64,000 nucleotides of DNA. Source: Mariprofundus sp. NF (GTDB lineage Bacteria; Pseudomonadota; Zetaproteobacteria; Mariprofundales; Mariprofundaceae). The position numbers and the translations under genes are program-made. This document shows positions 1 through 8,416 of this stretch, piece after piece (position 1 is the first letter of the stretch; every line of letters starts with the position of its first letter). Under the pieces are notes generated by a model, which saw only the letters and a program-made list of their open reading frames with translations, was not told the DNA's origin and made no database searches. Location of the stretch: NCBI RefSeq assembly GCF_013387455.1, contig NZ_VWNC01000001.1, positions 372,001 through 436,000 of the forward strand, in the 5' to 3' direction.

Positions 1-1
1 T

Positions 2-361
2 CGCAGGGGAAGCCCGCGCGAGGCGATCAAGCAGGTGATCCATGATGGTACAGCTATGCTGGAGCAGGAGCGCTGGGTGGTGATCTTTCCCGAGGGGACA
101 CGCTCAGCTGTGGGTGCTACAGGTAACTATCAACCAGGCGGTGTGATTCTGGCGCAGAAGGCGAAGGCTGGCATTTTGCCGATGGCACACAATGCCGGAG
201 CCCTCTGGCCCAAACGCGGTTTCATCAAGAAACCGGGAACCATTACCTTCCGTTTTCTCCCCTATATCTCTGCAGATGAGGTGAACGCGGTGCGGCGCAA
301 TGATCTGCTCAAACAGCTTGAGAGAGATATCGAAGCTGCCACCCGCGAACTCGGCGGTTGA
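2..361 (+). CDS. 1-acylglycerol-3-phosphate O-acyltransferase (PlsC family), 3' part
   Basis: The gene is cut by the left edge: the frame is open from base 2 and reads RRGSPREAIKQV before the first internal start-like codon at 35. The visible 119 residues carry the PlsC acyl-acceptor block VVIFPEGTR followed by a Gly-rich stretch, the typical C-terminal half of lysophosphatidic acid acyltransferases, which make phosphatidic acid at the inner membrane. The catalytic HxxxxD motif would lie upstream, outside the window. The stop TGA at 359-361 is followed within 40 bases by a strong terminator. A paralogous acyltransferase of the same broad superfamily is impossible to exclude from half a protein. 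Confidence 0.85.
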   Translation, partial: RRGSPREAIKQVIHDGTAMLEQERWVVIFPEGTRSAVGATGNYQPGGVILAQKAKAGILPMAHNAGALWPKRGFIKKPGTITFRFLPYISADEVNAVRRNDLLKQLERDIEAATRELGG

Positions 362-400
362 GGTTACATTACATTACTCTGTTTTTGAGTTATCAGAGAT

Positions 401-438
401 AAAAAAAGGGCGGCACCGATTTCGGGCCGCCCTTTTTT
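401..438. terminator. Bidirectional rho-independent terminator
   Basis: A 7-bp GC stem (GGGCGGC at 408-414 with GCCGCCC at 426-432) is flanked by an A-run on the left and a T-run on the right, so it can end transcription from both sides: the acyltransferase on plus and the DUF4389 gene on minus, which converge here. Confidence 0.85.
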
Positions 439-455
439 ATTGAGATAGTAGCAGG

Positions 456-950
456 TTAATCTTTTTTCTCTTCACTACTGATTTCAGGTTCGGAGTCAGC
501 AGGTTTCTCTTCTTCAGCCTCTTTCCTGGCTGCAGGTTTGCGTGGTTTACGCTTTGGTGCTGGCTTCTTCTCTTCAACGACTTCTGCTTCTGCGACAATT
601 TCCGGTTCAACAGCAGGAGCCTCTTCGGCAGCAACGACTACTTCGTCCTCAGCTTCATTGTCATCCAGTAGGGCTTCATCGGATGGGAAATCATCAAAAG
701 GAAACGGACGTTTTTCGGTGTTGAAACTCAGGTAACGGTAGATTTGATAGAGAAAGGTTGCCAGCTGAGAGCCGAAGGAGAGCAGTTTATCATTGCGCTT
801 GGCGGTAAATAGTACCCAGAGGAACTGCACAGCTATGACAGCTACCAGTACCACACGTGTAGCAGCAAATACCACGGCAAACAGCAGCATGAAAACCAGT
901 CGCAGCCAGATGTTGGTATCCATGACATTTTCTTTGAGATCATCACTCAT
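456..950 (-). CDS. DUF4389 domain membrane protein with charged tail
   Basis: A 164-residue protein. Residues about 13-50 form a long hydrophobic segment (one or two membrane helices) followed by the conserved segment ending in FNTEKRPFPFDDFP, which is characteristic of DUF4389 proteins; their function is not known. The C-terminal half (about 90-164) is low-complexity Glu/Ala/Lys/Pro, probably disordered and cytoplasmic. The start at 950 has an AGGAG about 7 bases upstream. It follows hppA on the same strand after 46 bases and is likely in the same transcript, ending at the terminator at 401-438. A second ATG at codon 10 is a possible alternative start. Confidence 0.75.
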   Translation of the reverse strand: MSDDLKENVMDTNIWLRLVFMLLFAVVFAATRVVLVAVIAVQFLWVLFTAKRNDKLLSFGSQLATFLYQIYRYLSFNTEKRPFPFDDFPSDEALLDDNEAEDEVVVAAEEAPAVEPEIVAEAEVVEEKKPAPKRKPRKPAARKEAEEEKPADSEPEISSEEKKD

Positions 951-996
951 GATTATAACTCCTGATAATTATGGTCTGATAACAGACCGATTCGGG

Positions 997-3000
997 CTAT
1001 CCTAGCAGAGGTGCGATCACCAGAGAAACGATGGCCATCACATTAATCAGGATATTCATTGATGGGCCGGAAGTATCCTTGAACGGGTCACCCACAGTAT
1101 CGCCAACAACCACGGCTTTGTGAACATCTGAACCTTTACCGCCGAGATTACCCTGTTCGACATATTTCTTGGCATTGTCCCAGGCACCACCGGCATTGGC
1201 CATGGTCAGTGCCAGCAGCACACAGCAGACCAGCGCGCCACCAAGCATGCCGCCGAGTGCCTCTGGTCCCAACCCGAAGCCGACGAGTACAGGGGCTGCC
1301 ACAGCCAGAACACCGGGCAGTACCATCTTTTTCAGAGCGGCATTGGTGGCGATGCTGATACAGCGTTCATGATCGGGTTCTCCTGTACCCTCCATCAATC
1401 CGGGAATTTCACGGAATTGCCTACGAATCTCTTTGATCATCTCAAAGGCGGCATCTCCGACAGCTGTCATGGTCAGGGATGCGACCCAGAAGGGGAAGAG
1501 GGCACCGATAAACATACCGACCAGCACAATGGGATGAGAGAGCTCAAGGCTGAAGTCGGGGACATTGGCCGATACGGTCTGTACATAGGCGGTGATGATG
1601 GCCAGTGCAGCAAGGGCTGCTGCACCAATGGCAAAACCTTTGCCGATGGCGGCGGTGGTGTTGCCCAGCTCATCGAGAGAGTCGGTGATAGCACGTGTCT
1701 CATCACCAAGGCCTGCCATCTCCGCGATGCCGCCTGCATTATCGGCAACCGGGCCGTAGGCATCGATGGCCATGGTCATGCCGACTGTGGCCAGCATACC
1801 GACAGCAGCAATGCCAACGCCGTAGAGGCCACACAGATTCGTGGAGATAAAGATGATCGCAGCAATGGTCAGTACGGGGATAATCACCGACTGCATGCCG
1901 ATAGCCAGACCGGAGATGATGACGGTGGCAGGGCCGGTTTCACCAGCCTTGGCAATATCACGAACCGGCTGGTCGCCGGTATAGTATTCTGTGATAAGTC
2001 CAATGACGATACCGCCAAGTGCACCGGAGATAACAGCTCCCCAGACATGGGTAGAAACATCACTAAGTGAGATGACGAAATAGGAGGCGGCAATAAACAG
2101 CAGTGTGGCACCAATGGTGCCGGTACGCAGGGCAGCCTCTGCCTGATGGGCTGATAACATTTTGACCAGTCCAATGCCGATGATCGAGCAGATCAGGCCG
2201 GTAGAGGCGAGCGCCAGCGGCAGAAACATCAGTGACTGCTGTGCGCCCAATGGATCAAGAATGTCTGCTGCCAGCGTTGAGGCCATAGCGATCGTTGCAA
2301 TGATAGCACCGCAGTAGGATTCGAAGATATCCGAGCCCATGCCAGCCACATCACCGACATTATCACCGACATTATCGGCAATCACACCGGGATTACGCGG
2401 ATCATCCTCAGGTATTCCCGCTTCAATCTTACCCACCAGATCGGCACCGACATCAGCACTTTTGGTGAAGATGCCACCACCGACACGTGAGAAAAGGGCA
2501 ACGGATGAGGCACCCATACCGAAGCCGTGGATGGCGTGTGCCGTGGCAGGGTCACCACCGAAAAAGAGGTAGAGGGTGCCAAGTCCCAGCAGGCCGAGTG
2601 AAGCAACGGTAAGTCCCATGACTGAGCCGCCGAAGAAAGCGATGGTCAAGGCTGTGCCTGCACCCTCATGCTGGGCGGCTACGGCTGTGCGTACATTGGC
2701 TTTGGTTGCAGCAAACATGCCAAAGTAGCCGGCCATCGCTGAGCAGGCGGCACCGACCAGAAATGCAATCATGGTATGGCTGCCCAGGCTGACGAAGAGG
2801 GCGAAAGCGACGACGGTTACAAAGATGGCCAGAATTGTATATTCACGCCGCATGAAGACCATGGCACCAAGGTGAATGGCGGCCGCGATTTCGGTGACTT
2901 TACCCTCGCCTGCGGGGAATCGCTTAACGGCCAGATAGATGTACCAGGCGCAGGCCAGTCCCAACATGCCAAATATGATCGGAATCATAGTTGTGATCAT
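997..3000 (-). CDS. hppA: Membrane-bound proton/sodium-translocating pyrophosphatase
   Basis: A 667-residue, roughly 16-helix membrane pyrophosphatase that couples PPi hydrolysis to cation pumping across the inner membrane. Substrate-site motifs include the [11 protein letters not shown] and DNVGDNVGD segments and the C-terminal [12 protein letters not shown]. The subtype motif reads GNTTAA, with Ala where potassium-independent enzymes carry Lys, so this should be the potassium-stimulated class; whether it pumps H+ or Na+ cannot be read with confidence. The start was set at 3000, where GGGAGG precedes ATG by 5 bases; an upstream in-frame ATG at 3033 lies inside the terminator of ppa and is rejected. 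ppa is immediately upstream. Confidence 0.95.
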   Translation of the reverse strand: MITTMIPIIFGMLGLACAWYIYLAVKRFPAGEGKVTEIAAAIHLGAMVFMRREYTILAIFVTVVAFALFVSLGSHTMIAFLVGAACSAMAGYFGMFAATKANVRTAVAAQHEGAGTALTIAFFGGSVMGLTVASLGLLGLGTLYLFFGGDPATAHAIHGFGMGASSVALFSRVGGGIFTKSADVGADLVGKIEAGIPEDDPRNPGVIADNVGDNVGDVAGMGSDIFESYCGAIIATIAMASTLAADILDPLGAQQSLMFLPLALASTGLICSIIGIGLVKMLSAHQAEAALRTGTIGATLLFIAASYFVISLSDVSTHVWGAVISGALGGIVIGLITEYYTGDQPVRDIAKAGETGPATVIISGLAIGMQSVIIPVLTIAAIIFISTNLCGLYGVGIAAVGMLATVGMTMAIDAYGPVADNAGGIAEMAGLGDETRAITDSLDELGNTTAAIGKGFAIGAAALAALAIITAYVQTVSANVPDFSLELSHPIVLVGMFIGALFPFWVASLTMTAVGDAAFEMIKEIRRQFREIPGLMEGTGEPDHERCISIATNAALKKMVLPGVLAVAAPVLVGFGLGPEALGGMLGGALVCCVLLALTMANAGGAWDNAKKYVEQGNLGGKGSDVHKAVVVGDTVGDPFKDTSGPSMNILINVMAIVSLVIAPLLG

Positions 3001-3033
3001 TAGAACCTCCCTGTCGACATTTTGAATAGCCAT

Positions 3034-3067
3034 AAAAAAAGGTGGCTGATTGCTCAGCCACCTTTAT
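3034..3067 (-). terminator. Terminator after ppa
   Basis: The stem AGGTGGCTGA / TCAGCCACCT with a TTGC loop ends, on the minus strand, in a run of seven T. It separates ppa from hppA, so hppA probably has its own promoter or depends on read-through. Confidence 0.8.
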
Positions 3068-3087
3068 GAAGTTTTAAAACGAAACCG

Positions 3088-3621
3088 TCAAGCTTCAGCC
3101 TTGTAATTGGCAATGGAATCCGTGATCTCCTTCTTGGCTGCTTCAGCATTACCCCAGCCTGTTACTTTCACCCACTTGTCTTTTTCGAGATCTTTGTAGT
3201 GCTCAAAGAAGTGTCGAATTTGAGCAGTCAGGAAGGAGGGCAGATCTTCAGGACCATGAACACGACAATTCACAGGTTTTAACTTTTCCGCAGGTACTGC
3301 CAGCACTTTAGCATCCATGCCCGCTTCATCTTCCATCTGTAGTACGCCAATAGGACGGCAGTTGATCACGCAGCCTGGAATAAGAGGGAACTGAGAGACC
3401 ACCAGCACATCTACCGGGTCACCATCATCAGAGAGGGTATTGGGTATAAAACCATAGTTGCACGGATAGTGCATGGCGGTGTGCATGAAACGATCTACGA
3501 AAACGGCGCCGGACTCTTTATCCAGTTCGTATTTGATCGGATCGCCATGCTGAGGTACTTCGATAACTACATTGATATCATCTGGCGCATTATTGCCGGC
3601 AGGAATTTTTGTGATGTCCAT
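3088..3621 (-). CDS. ppa: Soluble inorganic pyrophosphatase, family I
   Basis: A 177-residue cytoplasmic enzyme hydrolysing PPi to phosphate, driving biosynthetic reactions forward. Family I signatures are visible: [16 protein letters not shown] near the start and the metal-binding block [10 protein letters not shown] with its Asp residues around 66-71. Length matches bacterial hexameric PPases (about 175). The ribosome binding site GGGGAGA sits 6 bases before ATG. It lies next to hppA, so soluble and membrane PPi-hydrolysing enzymes are side by side, though separated by a terminator. Confidence 0.97.
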   Translation of the reverse strand: MDITKIPAGNNAPDDINVVIEVPQHGDPIKYELDKESGAVFVDRFMHTAMHYPCNYGFIPNTLSDDGDPVDVLVVSQFPLIPGCVINCRPIGVLQMEDEAGMDAKVLAVPAEKLKPVNCRVHGPEDLPSFLTAQIRHFFEHYKDLEKDKWVKVTGWGNAEAAKKEITDSIANYKAEA

Positions 3622-3651
3622 GTTTAACTCTCCCCTATGTCTATGCTCGGA

Positions 3652-4746
3652 TTATACATTAAATCTGAAGTGCATGACATCGCCATCCTTGACGATGTAC
3701 TCCTTTCCTTCAAGCCTCATTTTGCCTGCCTCTTTGGCTTTGGCTTCGCCACCAAGGCTAACATAATCTTCATATGCGATAGTCTCGGCACGAATAAAAC
3801 CTTTTTCAAAATCATTGTGAATCACTGCCGCAGCTTTGGGTGCGGTATCACCACGATGAATAGTCCAGGCACGCACCTCTTTTACTCCGGCTGTGAAATA
3901 GGAGATCAGATCGAGCAGTGTGTATGCCTCGCGGATCACGGTATTTAAGCCGGGCTCGGACAGTCCCAGATCAGCCAGAAACTCTGTCTGTGACTCCTCA
4001 TCCATCTCAATCAATTCAGCTTCGATCTGGGCGGATACAACGGCAACACCGGCACCCTCCTGAGCTGCAAACTCACGCACCTTTTCGACATAGGCATTAC
4101 CATCGGGCAGTGAGCCATCATCAACATTGGCCACATAGAGGACCGGTTTGGCGGTCAGCAGGCAGAGCTCTTTGATCTTAACCAGCTCATCAGAACTTAA
4201 ACCCTGACGACGGACGGGTGTGCCATCCTCCAGCCCCTTGCTTACCTTTTTGAACACTTCAGCCTGCAGTTTGGCATCCTTGTCGCCTGTGCGCGCCAGC
4301 TTCTCGATGCGGATTAAGCTTTTCTCAATGCCATCCATATCCTTGAGCATCAACTCGGTGTCGATAATTTCGATATCGGAGAGCGGATCAATCTTACCCG
4401 CAACATGGGTTACATTTTCATCATCAAAGCAGCGTACCACGTGAGCAATAGCAGAGCATTCGCGAATATTGGCGAGGAATTTATTACCTAACCCTTCGCC
4501 ACTGGCAGCACCGGCCACGAGTCCGGCAATATCTACAAACTCAACGATGGCGTGTTGGATCGCCTGCGGTTTGACGATGGCAGAGAGTGCATCAATGCGT
4601 TTGTCCGGCACTGGTACAATGCCGACATTCGGATCAATCGTGCAGAATGGGTAGTTGGCCGCTTCTGCGCCGCCACCATTAAGTGCGTTAAACAATGTCG
4701 ATTTACCTACATTGGGAAGACCTACAATTCCGATGCTCAGTGCCAT
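3652..4746 (-). CDS. ychF: Redox-regulated ATPase YchF
   Basis: A 364-residue Obg-like P-loop ATPase that associates with ribosomes. The G1 motif GLPNVGKST is at residues 8-16, followed by the switch and G3 region DIAGLVAGA; the C-terminal TGS-like domain ends the protein with the conserved KDGDVMHFRFNV. The family binds ATP in preference to GTP because the NKxD element is altered. The gene follows pth on the same strand after 75 bases, part of the classical rplY-pth-ychF order. A GAGGT ribosome binding site precedes the ATG. Confidence 0.97.
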   Translation of the reverse strand: MALSIGIVGLPNVGKSTLFNALNGGGAEAANYPFCTIDPNVGIVPVPDKRIDALSAIVKPQAIQHAIVEFVDIAGLVAGAASGEGLGNKFLANIRECSAIAHVVRCFDDENVTHVAGKIDPLSDIEIIDTELMLKDMDGIEKSLIRIEKLARTGDKDAKLQAEVFKKVSKGLEDGTPVRRQGLSSDELVKIKELCLLTAKPVLYVANVDDGSLPDGNAYVEKVREFAAQEGAGVAVVSAQIEAELIEMDEESQTEFLADLGLSEPGLNTVIREAYTLLDLISYFTAGVKEVRAWTIHRGDTAPKAAAVIHNDFEKGFIRAETIAYEDYVSLGGEAKAKEAGKMRLEGKEYIVKDGDVMHFRFNV

Positions 4747-4821
4747 GTTATTACCTCGTAAGGAGTTAGGGGCAGGGTGTCAGGGGAAGAAGAAGTGAAT
4801 TTATGCCTCACGCTCTCCTCC

Positions 4822-5406
4822 TTACGCCTCACCCGCACGTAGTGCGATATGAATGCGATTGGCTGCAGTGTCTGACTGGCCATCGAGCAGGGTTCCTGCC
4901 TCTTCGAGCAGGGCTGCAAAGATTCGGTTTTCATCAGCACGATCACCCTCATCGGGTTTGCCCAGTACCCACGCAGTGACATCGCCATGAGGCGGGCGAC
5001 CGATACCGATTTTGATACGCGTGTATTCAGGCGTTTCCAGATGTGCGTTAAGCGACTTCAGCCCGTTGTGGCCACCGTGGCCACCACCCTGTTTGATGCG
5101 CAGTTTGCCGCTGGGTAGATCAAGATCATCATAAACAACGAAGATATCCTCGTCATCCACCTGATAATAACGGGCCAGAGCACCAACGGCATCGCCGCTG
5201 TGGTTCATGAACGTCTGGGGTTTGATCAGTAGAACGCGCTGACTGGGTGAGCGGTTCCATATGCAAGTCTCGGCATGAAAACGAGGGGCTGCGTCAAAGC
5301 GCAGCCCCTCCGATTTCGCCAGCAGATCGAGAAAACGAAAGCCGATGTTATGGCGCGTCTGCTCGTATTTGCTACCCGGATTACCCAGGCCGACAAGCAG
5401 TTTCAT
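4822..5406 (-). CDS. pth: Peptidyl-tRNA hydrolase
   Basis: A 194-residue enzyme that releases peptides from prematurely dropped peptidyl-tRNA. The active-site residues Asn9 (GLGNPG) and His19 (TRHNIGF), the segment FMNHSG, the catalytic Asp region VYDDLDL and GGHNGLKS are all present. It starts 7 bases after the rplY stop codon, so the two are almost certainly co-transcribed and perhaps translationally coupled. ychF follows. Confidence 0.97.
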   Translation of the reverse strand: MKLLVGLGNPGSKYEQTRHNIGFRFLDLLAKSEGLRFDAAPRFHAETCIWNRSPSQRVLLIKPQTFMNHSGDAVGALARYYQVDDEDIFVVYDDLDLPSGKLRIKQGGGHGGHNGLKSLNAHLETPEYTRIKIGIGRPPHGDVTAWVLGKPDEGDRADENRIFAALLEEAGTLLDGQSDTAANRIHIALRAGEA

Positions 5407-5413
5407 TTAAGCT

Positions 5414-6055
5414 TTACTCTGCTGAGCCGTTTTCTGTTTCTGTTTCTACTACTGCTTCTGCAGATTCTTCGGTTTCTTCAGCTTCTGCTGCCTTAGGTGG
5501 GGCGATGTTCAGAATGGTGAAGTTAACATCGTGATGGACTTCCGCGCCTTCTGGCAGCGTGACGTCTTCGATGTGCACAGTAGCGCCCATCTCAAGTCCG
5601 GTACAGTCGATTTCGATGCTCTCAGGAATAGAGTCAGCACGGCAGGTAACTTCCAGCGCGTGGCGAATGAGAGCGACCATGCCACCCTGAGCAACACCCG
5701 GGCATGTTTCGAAGTTGATGGCAATCACTGGAACTTCCATAGTGATGCTATCTGCAGCAGATACACGCATGAAATCAAGGTGTGTAGCAGTGTCTTTCAG
5801 AGGATCATACTGGGAATCCTTCAGCAGAACGGTGTTCTTGCCGCGTGAGCCTTTTACTTTTACTTCCAGCATGGAAGTGTGGAATGCTTCCTGATTCAAC
5901 AGCTTGGAAACAGTGTTATAGTCCATGGTGATTGGCAGGTCAGGTTTGTCACCGCCATAAATAATGCCGGGCAGTTTGCCAGCACGGCGCATGCGGCGTG
6001 CGGCGCTGCGGCCAGTCTCTTCACGAAGCTCAGCTTCAACAACAAAATCAGTCAT
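5414..6055 (-). CDS. rplY: 50S ribosomal protein L25/general stress protein Ctc
   Basis: A 213-residue long-form L25 (CTC/TL5 type) that binds 5S rRNA in the large subunit. The N-terminal L25 domain (about 1-95, EETGRSAARRMRRAGKLP) is followed by the TL5 beta domain and a Glu/Ala-rich acidic tail. The start was chosen at 6055, where GGAGG precedes ATG by 7 bases and the N-terminus matches the family; the frame stays open for 35 codons upstream without a ribosome binding site. It heads rplY-pth-ychF; its usual neighbour prs lies 5 kb away at 11.2-12.1 kb. Confidence 0.95.
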   Translation of the reverse strand: MTDFVVEAELREETGRSAARRMRRAGKLPGIIYGGDKPDLPITMDYNTVSKLLNQEAFHTSMLEVKVKGSRGKNTVLLKDSQYDPLKDTATHLDFMRVSAADSITMEVPVIAINFETCPGVAQGGMVALIRHALEVTCRADSIPESIEIDCTGLEMGATVHIEDVTLPEGAEVHHDVNFTILNIAPPKAAEAEETEESAEAVVETETENGSAE

Positions 6056-6279
6056 AGTATATCCTCCAAAAATACACCGTCGGGTTATCCCGTGACGGCG
6101 GCGTTGATACAGGTTTTCAACGCGGGCGCGCACTCTATGCATTGCATCATAAAAGTCCAATTCATCGTCTCCCCTCTATTGGGGCTATACAGGTTTCGGC
6201 TATACGTTGAGAGTTGGCGGCTGAATGGATTGGTGGGAGCAGGTGTTGATTAGAATAAAATCTGGCAGTGGAATTTGAG

Positions 6280-6546
6280 ATGACAGTACAAACAGTCATG
6301 ATCATGACGTTGCTACTGACCATGAATAGCGCTTTTGGGCTCTATGTCTATATCCGTTTCGGGCCTAAGAGACTGTTCATGATTGAGATGTCCGAAGAGC
6401 AGTGCCGGCGCTATAAAGAGTCCCTGCCTCCGATAAGCAAGCTCAATGGTTATGGCAGGAAACTGGTGCTGTTCACCTGCCTGACGGTGATCATCTCGCT
6501 GCTGCTTCTTTTTGAACTGTTTCGTGCGTTGCCCCCCTTGCTGTAG
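6280..6546 (+). CDS. Small two-helix membrane protein, unknown function
   Basis: An 88-residue hypothetical protein with a hydrophobic helix at about 3-25 and a second at about 63-83, joined by a basic cytoplasmic-type linker. I do not recognise the family. Start is uncertain: ATG at 6280 was chosen, GTG at 6268 is in frame and no good ribosome binding site is visible for either. It is divergent from rplY, and no co-directional gene is close enough to suggest a role. Confidence 0.5.
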   Translation: MTVQTVMIMTLLLTMNSAFGLYVYIRFGPKRLFMIEMSEEQCRRYKESLPPISKLNGYGRKLVLFTCLTVIISLLLLFELFRALPPLL

Positions 6547-6575
6547 AGATCAACGCCATCGCTTTTGATCTTAAA

Positions 6576-7052
6576 TTACTCAGGAGTAGGCGTTCTTCCG
6601 TCACACCGCGTGCACTGCAGTGGGCATTGCCATGCATCCAGATGAGCTTTAGCCGTTAAATTTTTACACGTCGTATTCACAGCCGAGCCTTGTTCATCAA
6701 CACATCGAACGATGGAGCTTGCGATAGCGATGAATTTTTCCGGATGGTATGGCTTAGATAAGAAATGGCATATTTTCTTTTCGTAGGCGTCTTGGCCTTC
6801 ATCGTAACCAGAGGTCACTACGATTTTCTGTTGAGGATATTTCGCATGAATTTTATCGATTAATGTGAGTCCACTCATCTCAGGCATACGGACATCAGTA
6901 AAGATGGCTATGGGAGAGACATAATTCTCACTGTGGAGATATGCGATGTAATCAAGCGGATTTGAGAAAGCTGTCGCCTGATAGCCTGCAGAGGTGAGTA
7001 GTTCTACCGCCAGCTCACACAGGATGATTTCATCATCAATGATATGAAACAT
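6576..7052 (-). CDS. Stand-alone response regulator receiver protein with Cys-rich tail
   Basis: A 158-residue protein with one REC domain (about 1-118): acidic pocket Asp6-Asp7, phospho-acceptor Asp53 in TDVRMPEMSG, switch Thr80/Ser81 and Lys100 in SKPY. No DNA-binding or enzymatic output domain follows; instead the last 40 residues hold the motif CPLQCTRCDGRTPTPE, suggestive of a small metal or redox site. No kinase lies next to it. It may act as a phosphate sink or through protein contacts; the role is unknown. Confidence 0.8.
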   Translation of the reverse strand: MFHIIDDEIILCELAVELLTSAGYQATAFSNPLDYIAYLHSENYVSPIAIFTDVRMPEMSGLTLIDKIHAKYPQQKIVVTSGYDEGQDAYEKKICHFLSKPYHPEKFIAIASSIVRCVDEQGSAVNTTCKNLTAKAHLDAWQCPLQCTRCDGRTPTPE

Positions 7053-7253
7053 GTCTTAGATTGTGGATGGCTATGCATGATGCAACAACCCCGAGTTTTC
7101 GTCAGGAATAGTCTGTCTGGAAGTATGGAATGGGAGTTCAATGACTACAGGCTTTGTGGAAGTAATGGAGTTGATTGACTAATATGTGCTGCAACACTGT
7201 ATGAGCTGCCCTTTAATGGGCGATTGAACAGTTGTAATAAGGAGAATAATCCA

Positions 7254-7595
7254 ATGAAGTTGAATACCATAGTCATAGCTATCGCTGCTGTAGTTACACT
7301 CTCTTTAGCAGCCTGTTCAAATGAAAAACCTGCAGAGACAGCGATTCCGGCTGCGGCTTCCGATGCTATGGATGCAGCTTCTGAAACTGCAACTGATGCA
7401 GCAAAAGCTGTGAGCGAGGCTGCTTCTAAAGCTGTGGATGCCGCTTCTGAAGTTGCCTCTGATGCAGCCGAGGTTGTCAGTGAAGCTGCCTCTGATGCTG
7501 TTGATGCCACTGCTGAAGTGGCAACTGAAGCAGCAGAAGTCGTTAGTGAAAAATCTTCCGATGCCGTTGATGCCGCTGCGGCTGCCATGAAGTAA
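7254..7595 (+). CDS. Small Ala-rich repeat lipoprotein
   Basis: A 113-residue predicted lipoprotein: a signal peptide with lipobox LAAC, lipidated at Cys21, then almost entirely Ala, Ser, Glu, Asp and Val in a 22-residue periodic pattern. The start ATG at 7254 is preceded by AAGGAG at 8 bases. The repeats (see separate entry) should form a long amphipathic helix in the periplasm, broadly reminiscent of LEA/apolipoprotein-like helices, but I recognise no named family. A strong terminator follows, so it is probably a single-gene transcript. Confidence 0.75.
   Translation: MKLNTIVIAIAAVVTLSLAACSNEKPAETAIPAAASDAMDAASETATDAAKAVSEAASKAVDAASEVASDAAEVVSEAASDAVDATAEVATEAAEVVSEKSSDAVDAAAAAMK
7341..7592 (+). 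repeat. Four tandem 66-bp coding repeats
   Basis: Protein residues 30-51, 52-73, 74-95 and 96-113 (the last incomplete) align as 22-residue units of the form xVSEAASxAVDAxxEVAxxAAE. The DNA repeats are diverged, indicating an old expansion with the protein pattern retained. Confidence 0.8.
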
Positions 7596-7623
7596 CCCGA
7601 TTCGGGTTAGAAGCGAAGTAATC

Positions 7624-7650
7624 AAGGTCTGGCGTAAGTCAGGCCTTTTT
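7624..7650 (+). terminator. Terminator of the repeat lipoprotein gene
   Basis: A 10-bp stem with G-T wobbles (AAGGTCTGGC / GTCAGGCCTT), GTAA loop and a run of five T. Confidence 0.75.
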
Positions 7651-7779
7651 ACGTTTCCAGATATTAATATGGCAGTCAGATCCATTGCTGTGATGAGAAG
7701 AGTCTAACTTCAGCCGATGATTGGTGATAAGTTTAGGGCTGAGTGTGAAATCGAAATTTTGGGAGGCATGCAAAAGCGG

Positions 7780-8412
7780 ATGAAAGAGAGACTGTTGATT
7801 TGGCTGGTGCCGCGATTGATCAAGCTGATCATCGCATTTCTGTCGCATACCATTCGCTGGCAGCGAGTGGGTGATGCTTACGATCCGGCTGATCCAGAAC
7901 GCCATATCTTCGCCTTCTGGCATGCTCGTATCCTGATGATGGGGGTCGCTCTGAAAGGGTGTCGTGGTTATACACTGATCTCCGAACATCGCGATGGCGG
8001 TTATATTGCTGACACACTGCACCTGCAGGGTTTCAGAACCATACGCGGCTCTTCCACGCGAGGAGGGGCCAGAGCACTACTGCAGATGGTGCGCACTTTC
8101 CAGAGAGAAAACTGTGATTTCGGCATTACACCGGATGGCCCCAAGGGGCCACGCGAGAAGGTACAGCTCGGAACGATTCAGCTGGCTAAAAAGACCGGGC
8201 TGCCGATTCGCCCGGTTATCTGGGCAACCAAACGGCAGTGGCGCATCACTTCATCATGGGATCACTTCTATATTCCCAAGCCCTTTACTGCGGGTGTGAT
8301 TGTCTATGGTGAGGCTGTGAACGTGACAGCCGATGGTGATGATGAAGCTCTGCAGCGTGTTCAGCAGGCCATGGATGCCACGCAGCAGGCAGCAGACAGC
8401 TATTTCGGGTAG
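7780..8412 (+). CDS. DUF374 lysophospholipid acyltransferase-like protein
   Basis: About 210 residues with the DUF374 layout: an N-terminal amphipathic membrane segment, FAFWHARILMM (acyltransferase His region), SEHRDGGYIA, and GITPDGPKGPRE. The family is related to lipid A and lysophospholipid acyltransferases and is often found near lipid A or Kdo genes; the exact substrate is unknown. The start is uncertain: GGGAGG sits 1 base before ATG 7768 and 13 bases before ATG 7780; 7780 was chosen. An in-frame ATG at 7717 has no ribosome binding site. It converges with the cyclopropane synthase gene, whose stop is 5 bases away. Confidence 0.8.
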   Translation: MKERLLIWLVPRLIKLIIAFLSHTIRWQRVGDAYDPADPERHIFAFWHARILMMGVALKGCRGYTLISEHRDGGYIADTLHLQGFRTIRGSSTRGGARALLQMVRTFQRENCDFGITPDGPKGPREKVQLGTIQLAKKTGLPIRPVIWATKRQWRITSSWDHFYIPKPFTAGVIVYGEAVNVTADGDDEALQRVQQAMDATQQAADSYFG

Positions 8413-8416
8413 CGAA

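Noticed and set aside
1369-2070. A 233-codon plus-strand frame opposite hppA
   Set aside because: Antisense to conserved membrane helices of hppA; Gly/Asp/His-rich composition is the complement of the pump sequence.
7145-7588. A 147-codon minus-strand Ala/Ser-rich frame
   Set aside because: It is the shadow of the repetitive lipoprotein gene, which has signal peptide, lipobox, ribosome binding site and terminator on plus.
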